Shown: positions 1 through 5,764 of the stretch, piece after piece
How the letters are laid out: every line of letters begins with the position of its first letter
Numbering within the stretch: position 1 is the first letter of the stretch
DNA from: JAVBKB01 sp031554275
GTDB lineage: Bacteria; Bacillota; Bacilli; JARBTR01
Assembly: GCA_031554275.1 (NCBI GenBank)
Contig: JAVBKB010000087.1
Span: forward strand, 1 to 11,039
Length of the DNA stretch: 11,039 bases
Direction of reading: 5' to 3'
Made by a program: the position numbers and the translations under genes
Notes under the pieces: model-generated
Databases searched by the model: none
Told to the model about the DNA's origin: nothing
The model's input: only the letters and a program-made list of their open reading frames with translations

Positions 1-226
1 TGTGCTATCAAGAATACATAGTGAAAAGCAGTCAAAGAAAGGCCGTGCTGAAAGAATTCATGGTGAACAGGTCTTTCAAGCGAACGGAATTGATTTGAGT
101 GGTCGAACAATCATTCTGCTAGACGATATCTATACAACTGGCACAACCTTGCAACATGCTGCACAGATTCTGAAGGCAAATTGTGGCGCTTCACAAGTAT
201 ATGGAGTTGCCTTGGCAAGAGGATAA
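1..226 (+). CDS. comFC: ComFC-type phosphoribosyltransferase-fold competence protein, C-terminal part (5' end outside window)
   Basis: This is the last 74 or so codons of a gene that begins before the window. The visible part holds the PRPP-loop signature of type I phosphoribosyltransferases, ILLDDIYTTGTT, preceded by a hydrophobic strand and followed by a helix and the closing strand VYGVALARG. This is the usual C-terminal layout of the ComFC/GntX family. In naturally competent bacteria ComFC is a late competence protein needed for DNA uptake or processing; its exact reaction is unsettled. The hpf gene next door supports the call, because comF operon followed by hpf is a conserved order in Bacillota. 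The GTG at position 2 is not the real start, since the zinc-finger N-terminal half of the family is missing. The gene ends at the TAA at 224-226, and no clear terminator hairpin follows. Confidence 0.85.
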   Translation, partial: VLSRIHSEKQSKKGRAERIHGEQVFQANGIDLSGRTIILLDDIYTTGTTLQHAAQILKANCGASQVYGVALARG

Positions 227-250
227 CGAAAGCAAATAATTTTTATAAAA

Positions 251-316
251 TTTTATAAAAAACTAGCGACCGATTTTATAAAGTACTAGCAACAATCCTT
301 ATAAAAAACTAGCAAG
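251..316. repeat. Three 23-bp-period direct repeats upstream of the hpf promoter
   Basis: Three copies of a TTATAAA-NN-ACTAGC-RA motif lie in tandem. The ACTAGC cores start at 262, 285 and 308, so the period is exactly 23 bp. The middle copy differs from the others mainly at the two bases before ACTAGC (GT instead of AA). The array lies between the comFC stop and the hpf promoter, ending about 40 bp before the -10 box, where an activator or repressor could bind. What binds it is not known from the sequence. Confidence 0.7.
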
Positions 317-330
317 AATGAGGAAATTGT

Positions 331-359
331 TAGTCGAGTATCTAGAGAGGTGCTATAAT
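331..359 (+). promoter_or_regulatory. hpf promoter (extended -10)
   Basis: A perfect TATAAT at 354-359 is preceded by TG one base upstream (TGCTATAAT), the extended -10 form. At the standard distance the -35 region (around 331-336) matches the consensus poorly, which an extended -10 can tolerate. No convincing sigma-B or sigma-H promoter was found, although hpf genes in Bacillus are known to use such promoters. The leader is about 50 nt and ends in the AGGAGG at 402-407. Confidence 0.6.
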
Positions 360-415
360 GGAGTTAAGGTATAAAGTAATATACAATCTTATCTAATTTA
401 GAGGAGGAAAACAAA

Positions 416-961
416 ATGAATTACAATATTCGTGGAGAAAACATTACTATTACACCTGCAATTCGAGAGTATGCAGAGAAAAAAATCGGACGTCTTGAAA
501 GATATTTTGAACAGGCGATTAATTCGACCGTCAATATAAATATGAAGGTACAACCAGATAAAAAGCAGAAGGTTGAAGTTACAATAGTTATGAAGCATTT
601 AGTGCTTCGTGCGGAGGAAACCACTTCTGATATGTATGCAGCAATTGACCTTATCTCTGAGAAATTGGAGCGTCAAATTCGTAAACATAAAAAAAAAGTT
701 AACCGCAAATGGCGTGAAAAAGGAAAAGAAGACCAATTTGTTGCAGTATCTGAAGCTGCTGATTCGCAAGAAGAGGACGAACTAGAAGTTGTTCGTACGA
801 AGCGTTTCGACTTGAAGCCAATGGATACTGAGGAGGCAATTCTTCAAATGAACTTGCTTGGTCACAACTTCTTTGTCTACAATGATACTGAAACAGACGA
901 TACTCATATTGTTTACAAGCGTGATGATGGCAGATATGGCTTGATTCAAGTAGGTGAATAG
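416..961 (+). CDS. hpf: Long-form ribosome hibernation promoting factor
   Basis: This 181-residue protein matches the long HPF of Bacillota (YvyD of B. subtilis). The N-terminal S30AE domain (about residues 1-100) starts MNYNIRGENI and contains the basic stretch KLERQIRKHKKKVNRK, expected to lie against 16S rRNA near the decoding centre. An acidic linker (EEDELEVV) leads to the C-terminal dimerisation domain (about 125-181) with KRFDLKPMDTEEAILQMNLL and the terminal YGLIQVGE. In this family the C-terminal domains of two proteins pair to join two 70S ribosomes into inactive 100S dimers in stationary phase or stress. The ATG at 416 lies 8 nt after AGGAGG. The gene has its own promoter and terminator, so it is a single-gene unit. 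In many Bacillota secA follows hpf; here it does not within the window. Confidence 0.96.
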   Translation: MNYNIRGENITITPAIREYAEKKIGRLERYFEQAINSTVNINMKVQPDKKQKVEVTIVMKHLVLRAEETTSDMYAAIDLISEKLERQIRKHKKKVNRKWREKGKEDQFVAVSEAADSQEEDELEVVRTKRFDLKPMDTEEAILQMNLLGHNFFVYNDTETDDTHIVYKRDDGRYGLIQVGE

Positions 962-980
962 AGATTAAATAGATAAATTG

Positions 981-1015
981 AACCACTTTCGGCGGAAGCT
1001 GAAGGGGGTTTTTTT
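981..1015 (+). terminator. Intrinsic terminator of hpf
   Basis: AACCACTTTCGGC pairs with GCTGAAGGGGGTT around a GGAA tetraloop (several G-U pairs and one mismatch), followed directly by a run of seven or more T. It lies 20 nt after the hpf stop codon and should end the hpf transcript. Confidence 0.85.
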
Positions 1016-1028
1016 GGTTGTGCTTGGG

Positions 1029-1173
1029 ATGGGAATCCACCTACGGGATTGGCAAGTAGACAAATTCAAGTTGATAGAAGTGCCCTGATTGCTCGAACTT
1101 TGCAAATATTAAGCATATTGGAACAGATGTCGAAAAAAATAAAAAATTGACAGATGGTGATTGGGTGAAATAG
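1029..1173 (+). pseudogene. Possible decayed fragment of a small zinc-ribbon-like gene
   Basis: Two short open stretches in different frames read well when joined. From the ATG at 1029 one frame gives MGIHLRDWQVDKFKLIE, then hits a stop. A +1 shift near 1080 opens a frame giving CPDCSNFANIKHIGTDVEKN and ending DGDWVK at the TAG at 1171-1173. The result looks like the end of one ~50-residue protein with a CxxC knuckle, broken by a single frameshift. No family is recognised. There is no ribosome binding site, and the stretch directly follows the hpf terminator. It may be a leftover of an earlier gene at this insertion point, or chance. The promoter of the next gene overlaps its end. Confidence 0.3.
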
Positions 1174-1176
1174 AAT
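1147..1176 (+). promoter_or_regulatory. Promoter for the two-gene unit at 1192-2313
   Basis: A perfect TTGACA (1147-1152), an 18-bp spacer and TAGAAT (1171-1176, five of six matches). Transcription should start near 1183, only about 10 nt before the GTG start at 1192, so the mRNA would be nearly leaderless. Confidence 0.6.
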
Positions 1177-1191
1177 TCAAATAAGAAAATC

Positions 1192-1632
1192 GTGGCTAAA
1201 AAGGAATTAGGAATCACTACGAAACTGAATATTTCGTTGAAGTCATGTACAGATATGTGCGAGCGAATATTTGAAGAAGGAGAGGATTATATCACTTTTG
1301 TTTGTCAGGGTGAGATGTACACTTTTAAGCAAATTACGAATGTTGCCTTTGTTAAAGAGTACATGCTATACAATAATAGAATAAGGTTTAACCCAAACAT
1401 TGAAAATACAATCCTACGCATTCCATTTCCAGAGGACAGAATTGATGGTGCAGGCGGAGATCAAACCATAACGGATAGCTTCAAAATTAAGTGTAGCCTT
1501 GAATACTTGAAAGCGTATTATCAATGTTACAAAGATGTTCGTATCGAAGATAATATCATTTATTACAAGAATGTGAGATTACAGGTTGAGGAAGATGTTG
1601 TGACAGTTACAATGAATCCTGAACTACATTGA
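1192..1632 (+). CDS. Unrecognised small soluble protein
   Basis: This 146-residue protein starts at GTG 1192 (MAKKELGI). It has no signal peptide or membrane segment, many beta-prone stretches (DYITFVCQGEMYTFKQ, NIIYYKNVRLQVEEDVVTVT) and four cysteines spread through the chain. No family is recognised. No good Shine-Dalgarno precedes the GTG, which fits the strong promoter just upstream and a very short leader. The next in-frame ATG (residue 22) also lacks a ribosome site, so the GTG is kept with moderate confidence. The following gene begins 24 nt after the stop and is probably co-transcribed. The pair is separated from hpf and from the NAD island by terminators. Confidence 0.7.
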   Translation: MAKKELGITTKLNISLKSCTDMCERIFEEGEDYITFVCQGEMYTFKQITNVAFVKEYMLYNNRIRFNPNIENTILRIPFPEDRIDGAGGDQTITDSFKIKCSLEYLKAYYQCYKDVRIEDNIIYYKNVRLQVEEDVVTVTMNPELH

Positions 1633-1656
1633 ATTCGATGAGGAGTGAGTATATTA

Positions 1657-2313
1657 ATGCTGACGAGAAAAAAATTGATAACAGCTATTGTTTTTTTGAT
1701 TATAGTATTTGGAATTGCCTACACCACTTATGACTACAAATCGAAATCTAGTAGTGAAACTAGTAAAAATGCAGTTGGCGAAGAGTATGAGTTAGAGCAG
1801 CAGGCTGAGTATGAAAGGTACAATCGTGAACTGACTGAATTTGCACCTAAGGAAAAGATTACTTGTACAATTGACAATCCAAATGAAGAAGGGATTTTGT
1901 CTTATATTCAAAAGAATATTGACAATACTGTAAATAATAAAGATTATGAGGCAATCATAGATTTTTCCAATGGAAACAATGCTTTAGTTCAGATTGTTAA
2001 AAAGAATTCATTTTTAGAACAAGGGATGTATGTTGCTACAGTTGAAAAGGGAGAGGTCACTCAGTTCCATTCAAACTCTGATATAATAGATAAAGCACCT
2101 CCACCATTTAATTTAGAGGAGGAAAATACGAAAGCAATGGAAGAGGCCCGTGCTCAATTAAAGGATGAAGAGGGAGTAATTCTTAAACAAACAACTCTAA
2201 AGAAATATGACGATGTATCAGATAAGTATTTCATTTATGTTGACACTGTTTTTGGATATAACAATGGGACGGTAAAAACCTTATACTACAACTACGAAAT
2301 AAATTCGAAGTGA
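1657..2313 (+). CDS. Membrane-anchored extracytoplasmic protein of unknown function
   Basis: The 218-residue protein starts with MLTRKKLITAIVFLIIVFGIA, a positively charged N-terminus and one hydrophobic segment (about residues 7-24). There is no lipobox cysteine, so it is expected to be a single-pass anchor or uncleaved signal with the rest outside the cell. The outer part is charged, with no cysteine cluster or catalytic motif I recognise. An acidic helix (around residue 155, EEENTKAMEEARAQL) separates two mixed alpha/beta halves. I chose the ATG at 1657 over the GTG at 1645 because the GTG overlaps the AGGAG (1641-1645), which lies 11 nt before the ATG. It is probably expressed with the preceding gene. 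No function is proposed. Confidence 0.8.
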   Translation: MLTRKKLITAIVFLIIVFGIAYTTYDYKSKSSSETSKNAVGEEYELEQQAEYERYNRELTEFAPKEKITCTIDNPNEEGILSYIQKNIDNTVNNKDYEAIIDFSNGNNALVQIVKKNSFLEQGMYVATVEKGEVTQFHSNSDIIDKAPPPFNLEEENTKAMEEARAQLKDEEGVILKQTTLKKYDDVSDKYFIYVDTVFGYNNGTVKTLYYNYEINSK

Positions 2314-2324
2314 TAACCACTTCG
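2306..2324 (+). other. Small hairpin overlapping the stop codon of the preceding gene
   Basis: CGAAGTG (2306-2312) and CACTTCG (2318-2324) pair perfectly around ATAAC and include the TGA stop at 2311-2313. No T-run follows, so this is not a standard terminator. It may protect the 3' end or be chance. Confidence 0.4.
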
Positions 2325-2675
2325 GTACAATAATTAGCAGGTATTCATAGTTATGATGTATGTAATACTACATCAGTTTTGCGAAATAGCCAAATTGAGT
2401 TGAAAACCCCATATTTGAATCTCGAGAATTATTAAGAGTTATAAATGAGCGAGGTCAAATGCTGATGCATTTGACCTTTTTGGTTCGCCAACTTGAGTAA
2501 TTGCCATAGGCTGAAAAATCAGGAATGCACCAATATGGTTTTCCGAGAGAAAGCAGTGCACAAGTAATTTCGTGCGAGGAAATTTTCCGCAATCATTTCT
2601 GACTAGTTTAGACAGTTTGTCGCACTAATTGTTTGCCGAAAATTTCGCACAAATCAAATTATTTTAATGTGATAC
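2325..2675. other. Gene-free spacer before the NAD island
   Basis: No credible coding sequence is seen on either strand. It holds a second weak hairpin (TGATGTA 2354-2360 with TACATCA 2369-2375, then GTTTT), the strong terminator at 2452-2481, and an AT-rich stretch with scattered GTGCGA/TCGCAC words of unknown meaning. The promoter and operator of the next gene begin at 2676. Confidence 0.6.
2452..2481 (+). terminator. Strong intrinsic terminator isolating the NAD island
   Basis: AGGTCAAATGC (2452-2462) pairs perfectly with GCATTTGACCT (2467-2477) around a TGAT loop and runs into TTTTT. The orientation suits + strand transcripts from the 1192-2313 genes. It means the following regulator needs its own promoter, and one is present. 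Confidence 0.9.
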
Positions 2676-2705
2676 TTGACAAAGCAGCTATCTTAATAAT
2701 ATATT
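2676..2705 (+). promoter_or_regulatory. Promoter of the NrtR-led operon
   Basis: A perfect TTGACA at 2676-2681, an 18-bp spacer and TATATT at 2700-2705 form a good vegetative promoter. The start of transcription falls within the tandem palindromes just downstream. An AAGGAGGG site at 2736-2743 precedes the ATG at 2755. Confidence 0.75.
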
Positions 2706-2730
2706 GTTAATAACAAAACGTTAATAACAA
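2692..2730. promoter_or_regulatory. Tandem GTTAATAAC palindromes, candidate NrtR operator
   Basis: GTTAATAAC, a 9-bp palindrome, occurs at 2706-2714 and 2720-2728, exactly 14 bp apart. A weaker copy, CTTAATAAT, sits 14 bp earlier at 2692-2700. The 2706 copy extends to a 13-bp perfect palindrome, TTGTTAATAACAA (2704-2716). The array covers the -10 box and start point, where a bound repressor would block initiation. Autoregulation by the adjacent NrtR-type protein is the simplest reading. I saw no further copy upstream of the later genes, so the whole run may depend on this site. Confidence 0.65.
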
Positions 2731-2754
2731 AAGTTAAGGAGGGATTTTGCACTT

Positions 2755-3597
2755 ATGACAATCTACAATCCGCACAATCTAACGGAGGAAGAGTTTTTAC
2801 AGCAATATGATCCGAATGCTTTTGATCGATTATCATTGTCGATTGACACTGTCATCTTCAGTATTAATGTTGACCCACAAACAATAAACTATCGCAAATT
2901 GGATGATCAGAAGCTGGCGATTTTACTTGTGAAACGGAGCGACCACCCATTCTTAGGAAGGTGGGCACTGCCTGGAGGTTTTGTCGGGATGCAGGAAACC
3001 TTGGATGAGGCTGCACGGAGAATTTTACAGAACAAAACGGGCTTAGACGACTTGTATATGGAGCAACTGTACACTTATGGCGCCCCAAATCGCGATCCAC
3101 GGATGCGGATTATCAGCTGTTCTTACCTATCATTAATTGATAGCAGCAAGTACCAATTGCATGTATCTGAGCTTGTTGAAGACTCAGCATGGTTCGAGGT
3201 TGAACTAATTGAGGAGAAGGGATGCTTGAGAATAAGTAATGGAGAGACAACTTTCCTAGTGAAAATCGAGCAGAAATCCGTCCGCAAGGGGAAGCAAATT
3301 ATAACAAGCTGGCAAGTAGCTGCGGAATCGAAGTTGGCATTTGATCATGACGCCATCATTCTTGATGGACTGCTCAGGCTTCGAGGAAAGATTCAATCCA
3401 CTGACATTGTGTTTAACCTGATGCCGGAACTATTCTCCATTACACAGTTACAGCAGATTTACGAAATTATTTTGGGGCAGAAATTACTTGCCCCAGCATT
3501 TCGTCGGAAGATTGCACACACAATTGTAGAAACCGGTCAATACAGCCAAGATAAGGGACATCGTCCTTCACAATTATTTACGTATCAACAAAGATGA
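2755..3597 (+). CDS. nrtR: NrtR-type Nudix-related transcriptional regulator of NAD metabolism
   Basis: This 280-residue protein has the two-part NrtR layout. A Nudix-fold domain occupies about residues 28-155, with GRWALPGGFVGMQETLDEAA and the family mark NRDPRMRI (112-119). A winged-helix region (about 205-258) contains FNLMPELFSITQLQQIYE and the FRRKI typical of NrtR. In the Nudix box (75-97) the early glycine and E81 remain, but the REUxEE block reads RILQNK, so the metal-binding glutamates are gone. This predicts a ligand sensor, not a hydrolase. Characterised NrtR proteins repress NAD biosynthesis or transport genes and release DNA on binding ADP-ribose or a related product. PnuC and NadR downstream fit this regulon. 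Its start is clear: AAGGAGGG, 11 nt, ATG. Its TGA overlaps the next ATG (ATGA). Confidence 0.9.
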   Translation: MTIYNPHNLTEEEFLQQYDPNAFDRLSLSIDTVIFSINVDPQTINYRKLDDQKLAILLVKRSDHPFLGRWALPGGFVGMQETLDEAARRILQNKTGLDDLYMEQLYTYGAPNRDPRMRIISCSYLSLIDSSKYQLHVSELVEDSAWFEVELIEEKGCLRISNGETTFLVKIEQKSVRKGKQIITSWQVAAESKLAFDHDAIILDGLLRLRGKIQSTDIVFNLMPELFSITQLQQIYEIILGQKLLAPAFRRKIAHTIVETGQYSQDKGHRPSQLFTYQQR

Positions 3598-4154
3598 AAG
3601 AGATGAAAGAAATGAAAAAAACAATTTATTTTCACGAAGACGATTATGGTCAAATTGAAGTTCTTCCAAAAGAGAATTTGTTCCATTGCAAAAGCCAAAT
3701 GGGCTTAATCGAGGATTTCAGTAATGAGCATCGTGTTGGAATTGGATTTAGCAAGATTTATGTAAGAGAAGAAAACCCGATTTCACTCACGGATTTGAAT
3801 ATTAACGTGAAAAGTTTTGAAGCAATAGTGGTTCAATCACTGACAAAATATGATGAAGTTCTAACAGGCTACAGCAGCTACCGGGAGAAGTGTGAAAATA
3901 CCTGTGCATTGGAATTGGGTGAATATGCACATCTTTACTACTCTTTTGAAGCAGAAATTATCACAAATATCTGGTTGGTTTTGAATGAGTTTACAGAAGA
4001 TCATTTGCAAGCTACGCTTCAAGTGCTCCAGTCAATTAGTCAACTAGCTGAGCTAATACTTGTTGATTGGAGTTGGGGTGAGGTAATTCAGTTAACCAAT
4101 CAAACAGATTTGAATAAATACTTAATAGAAATAATGAGGTTAGAAAATGAATGA
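3594..4154 (+). CDS. Conserved-looking protein of unknown function in the NAD island
   Basis: The 186-residue soluble protein starts in an ATGA overlap with nrtR, implying translational coupling. The 5' end is a near repeat of a 9-nt word (ATGAAAGAG, ATGAAAGAA, ATGAAAAAA) giving three in-frame ATGs at 3594, 3603 and 3612, none with a strong ribosome site. The compact start KKTIYFHEDDYGQIEVLP suggests the third could be the true start. The chain has an aromatic/acidic N-terminus, a TGYSSYREKCENT segment near residue 92 and a long C-terminal helical part. The HEDDYGQ and GYSSYRE motifs look like conserved blocks, but I cannot name a family. Its 3' end overlaps kptA by 8 nt, so it is expected to be made together with NrtR and KptA. 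Confidence 0.8.
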   Translation: MKEMKEMKKTIYFHEDDYGQIEVLPKENLFHCKSQMGLIEDFSNEHRVGIGFSKIYVREENPISLTDLNINVKSFEAIVVQSLTKYDEVLTGYSSYREKCENTCALELGEYAHLYYSFEAEIITNIWLVLNEFTEDHLQATLQVLQSISQLAELILVDWSWGEVIQLTNQTDLNKYLIEIMRLENE

Positions 4155-4686
4155 TAAGCATAAGCAACTTGGAAAATTTATCAGTTTAGTCCTGCGTCAT
4201 AACCCTGGAACGATTGGGATCAAGTTAGATGCTAATGGATGGGCAGATGTTAACGAACTGATAACAGGGATGAACCGTAATGGGAGAAGAATTGATAAGA
4301 CAACATTAATAGAGATTGTCGAGACTAATGATAAGCAACGATATAGTTTCAATGAAGAGCAAACAAAGATCCGTGCCAATCAAGGACATTCTGTTTCAGT
4401 TGATGTGGAGCTAGCGGAAAGGATTCCACCTGAAATATTGTATCATGGCACAGCTGATCGCTTTCTAGAAGTCATCCTGCAAACTGGGTTACAAAAGCAG
4501 AATCGACAACATGTGCATTTATCGGTTGATGAGAAGACAGCAATTAGTGTTGGGAAAAGACATGGGAGACCAAAGGTTTTGAAAATCAAAGCAGCTTCCA
4601 TGCACCAAGCAGGACATAAATTCTATCTGTCTACCAATCAGGTTTGGTTAACAGATTTCGTTCCAGCAGAATATATTGAGATCTAG
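4147..4686 (+). CDS. kptA: RNA 2'-phosphotransferase, Tpt1/KptA family
   Basis: KptA moves an internal RNA 2'-phosphate to NAD, giving 2'-OH RNA, nicotinamide and ADP-ribose 1'',2''-cyclic phosphate. At 179 residues the length is normal. The winged N-terminal lobe has LGKFISLVLRHNP with the catalytic pair R17-H18 and the GWADVNELI block. The C-terminal ADP-ribosyltransferase-like lobe has RYSF, IRANQGHS (R76), LYHGTA (100-102) and NRQHVHLS (R120). The Arg-His-Arg-Arg set known from Tpt1 enzymes is thus present and the enzyme should be active. The start ATG overlaps the stop of the upstream gene by 8 nt. Bacteria lack the yeast tRNA-splicing route that makes 2'-phosphates, so the natural substrate is unclear. 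Its product is a plausible substrate for the macrodomain protein encoded later. Confidence 0.95.
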   Translation: MNDKHKQLGKFISLVLRHNPGTIGIKLDANGWADVNELITGMNRNGRRIDKTTLIEIVETNDKQRYSFNEEQTKIRANQGHSVSVDVELAERIPPEILYHGTADRFLEVILQTGLQKQNRQHVHLSVDEKTAISVGKRHGRPKVLKIKAASMHQAGHKFYLSTNQVWLTDFVPAEYIEI

Positions 4687-4735
4687 TTTTAAAAAAAGGC
4701 TTCAAAATACTTGGATGATTCGACAAATCTCGAAA

Positions 4736-4749
4736 ATTTCCTAGGAAAT
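4736..4749. other. 14-bp palindrome before the NADAR gene
   Basis: ATTTCCTAGGAAAT is a perfect palindrome in the kptA-NADAR spacer. The stretch before it (GATTCGACAAATCTCG and AATTTCCTAGGA) resembles the inside of the two MITE-like copies (GATTCTCAAATCCTTCGTCA and AATTTCCTAGGA at 5765-5921). It may therefore be the remnant of a third copy and not an operator. Confidence 0.4.
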
Positions 4750-4781
4750 AATTTTGAAGATTACAAAGGAGGATAAGCAAA

Positions 4782-5333
4782 ATGTTACAAAATATTCAAG
4801 ATGTGCGCACGGCGTTTGATCAAGGTAAGGAATTACAAACATTATTTTTCTGGGGACATACTCCTTCAAAGGATGGAAACATAAGCGCTAGCTGTCTTAG
4901 TCAATGGTGGATGAGTGACTTCATTATTGAGGGCATCAAGTATACAAGTGCGGAGCAATATATGATGGCCGGAAAAGCGATGCTTTTCAAAGATGATGGT
5001 GTATTTAAAGAAATAGTTGCAACGCATGATCCAAAGACGGTCAAGGCACTTGGTCGAAAAGTAAAGAATTTTGACGATAATGAGTGGAAAGCAAAGCGAT
5101 TTGAAATCGTGACTAAAGGGAATATTGCGAAATTTTCGCAAAATCCTGATTTGAAAAAATTCCTGCTTGCAACGGGCGACAAAATTCTTGTTGAAGCAAG
5201 TCCATTCGATCGGATTTGGGGGATTGGTTTATCGAAAGCAAATGAAAATATCGAAAACCCTAATAGCTGGCGCGGGCAAAACTTATTGGGATTTGCACTG
5301 ATGAAAGCAAGAGAGGAAATTGTAAAGACTTAA
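4782..5333 (+). CDS. NADAR (YbiA/DUF1768) family protein
   Basis: The 183-residue protein carries the NADAR hallmarks in order: FFWGHTPS (22-29), a QWWMSDF block (41-47), the helix TSAEQYMMAGKA with E58 and K65, the GRKVKNFDDNEWKAKR segment, the ILVEASPFDRIWGIGL loop (D143, W146) and WRGQNLLGFALMKARE at the end. E. coli YbiA is linked to removal of unstable riboflavin-pathway intermediates by N-glycoside cleavage. Some NADAR proteins have been reported to remove ADP-ribose from guanine bases as antidotes to DarT-type toxins. Either role is compatible with the sequence; the ADP-ribose context favours the second. AAGGAGG at 4766-4772 precedes the ATG by 9 nt. A 95-nt gap with a CCTAGG-centred palindrome separates it from kptA; no promoter is obvious there. 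No darT-like gene is seen in the window. Confidence 0.93.
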   Translation: MLQNIQDVRTAFDQGKELQTLFFWGHTPSKDGNISASCLSQWWMSDFIIEGIKYTSAEQYMMAGKAMLFKDDGVFKEIVATHDPKTVKALGRKVKNFDDNEWKAKRFEIVTKGNIAKFSQNPDLKKFLLATGDKILVEASPFDRIWGIGLSKANENIENPNSWRGQNLLGFALMKAREEIVKT

Positions 5334-5418
5334 CAAGAGGGAGCATGAAATCTTGGAGTCTCTGGTTTTTGCCACAACACTATTTGGCGATCAACTTGTA
5401 AAGGGGGAAATAAAATGA
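5326..5418 (+). pseudogene. Short open stretch, possible N-terminal remnant of an HD-domain hydrolase
   Basis: Between the NADAR stop and the next gene one frame reads EILESLVFATTLFGDQLVKG and ends EIK at a TGA overlapping the next ATG (ATGA). The pattern LVFAT-L-GDQ-VKG resembles the first helix of SpoT/MESH1-like HD-domain phosphohydrolases (typically ALVFA..LH.GQ.RKG). A TTG at 5353 lies 9 nt after a GAGGGAG-like site and would give a 22-residue peptide. It could be a gene remnant, a small coupled leader peptide or chance. The HD likeness is from memory of the family and is weak. Confidence 0.3.
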
Positions 5419-5753
5419 TTTTGTATAGACCGGTTGGCGCAAACGAGCTGAAACTAATTGAAGCATCAAAATTTACCGCGTTTCCACCTAGATTACCAGA
5501 TCAACCAATTTTCTATCCAGTCTTGAATCAGAAATATGCAAGAGAAATTGCTCAAGGCTGGAATAGCAAATATAACGCTGACAAAAAGGGTTATGTTGTC
5601 AGATTTGAAGTAGAGGATTGTTATGTTAATAAATTCCCGGTTCAAACTGTTGGTGCTTCTTATCATCAAGAATTGTGGATTCCAGCGGGAGAGCTGAGCA
5701 ACTTCAATCAGCACATCATTGGAAAAATCGAGGTAGTAGATGAATACGAGTAA
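5415..5753 (+). CDS. Small 'ADP-ribosylation/crystallin J1'-type protein
   Basis: The 112-residue protein reads as a single compact domain: MILYRPVGANELKLIEAS, FPPRLPDQPIFYPVLNQKYA, YVVRFEVEDCYVNKF and YHQELWIPAGELSNFNQHI. I recognise this as the short family commonly named ADP-ribosylation/crystallin J1. Despite the name it is not homologous along its length to the ADP-ribosylglycohydrolase encoded later. The arginine in the first strand (LYRPVG), the FYPVL strand and the HQE-containing strand resemble the R-Y-E layout of small ADP-ribosyltransferase-fold domains. That makes NAD or ADP-ribose binding plausible but unproven. An AAAGGGGGAA site ends 5 nt or so before the ATG. The gene is followed 11 nt later by the first MITE-like copy. 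Confidence 0.8.
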   Translation: MILYRPVGANELKLIEASKFTAFPPRLPDQPIFYPVLNQKYAREIAQGWNSKYNADKKGYVVRFEVEDCYVNKFPVQTVGASYHQELWIPAGELSNFNQHIIGKIEVVDEYE

Positions 5754-5764
5754 AGTGGAAGTTA

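Noticed and set aside
251..316. CRISPR-like array
   Set aside because: The units are only about 15-20 bp with no distinct 30-bp spacers, there are three copies at a fixed 23-bp period, and no cas genes are present.
699..1040. Minus-strand frame of 113 codons over hpf
   Set aside because: It is a shadow of the strongly supported hpf frame, with no ribosome site and a composition unlike a real protein.
2306..2324. Terminator for the 1657-2313 gene
   Set aside because: The hairpin has no T-run; the perfect terminator at 2452-2481 does this job better.
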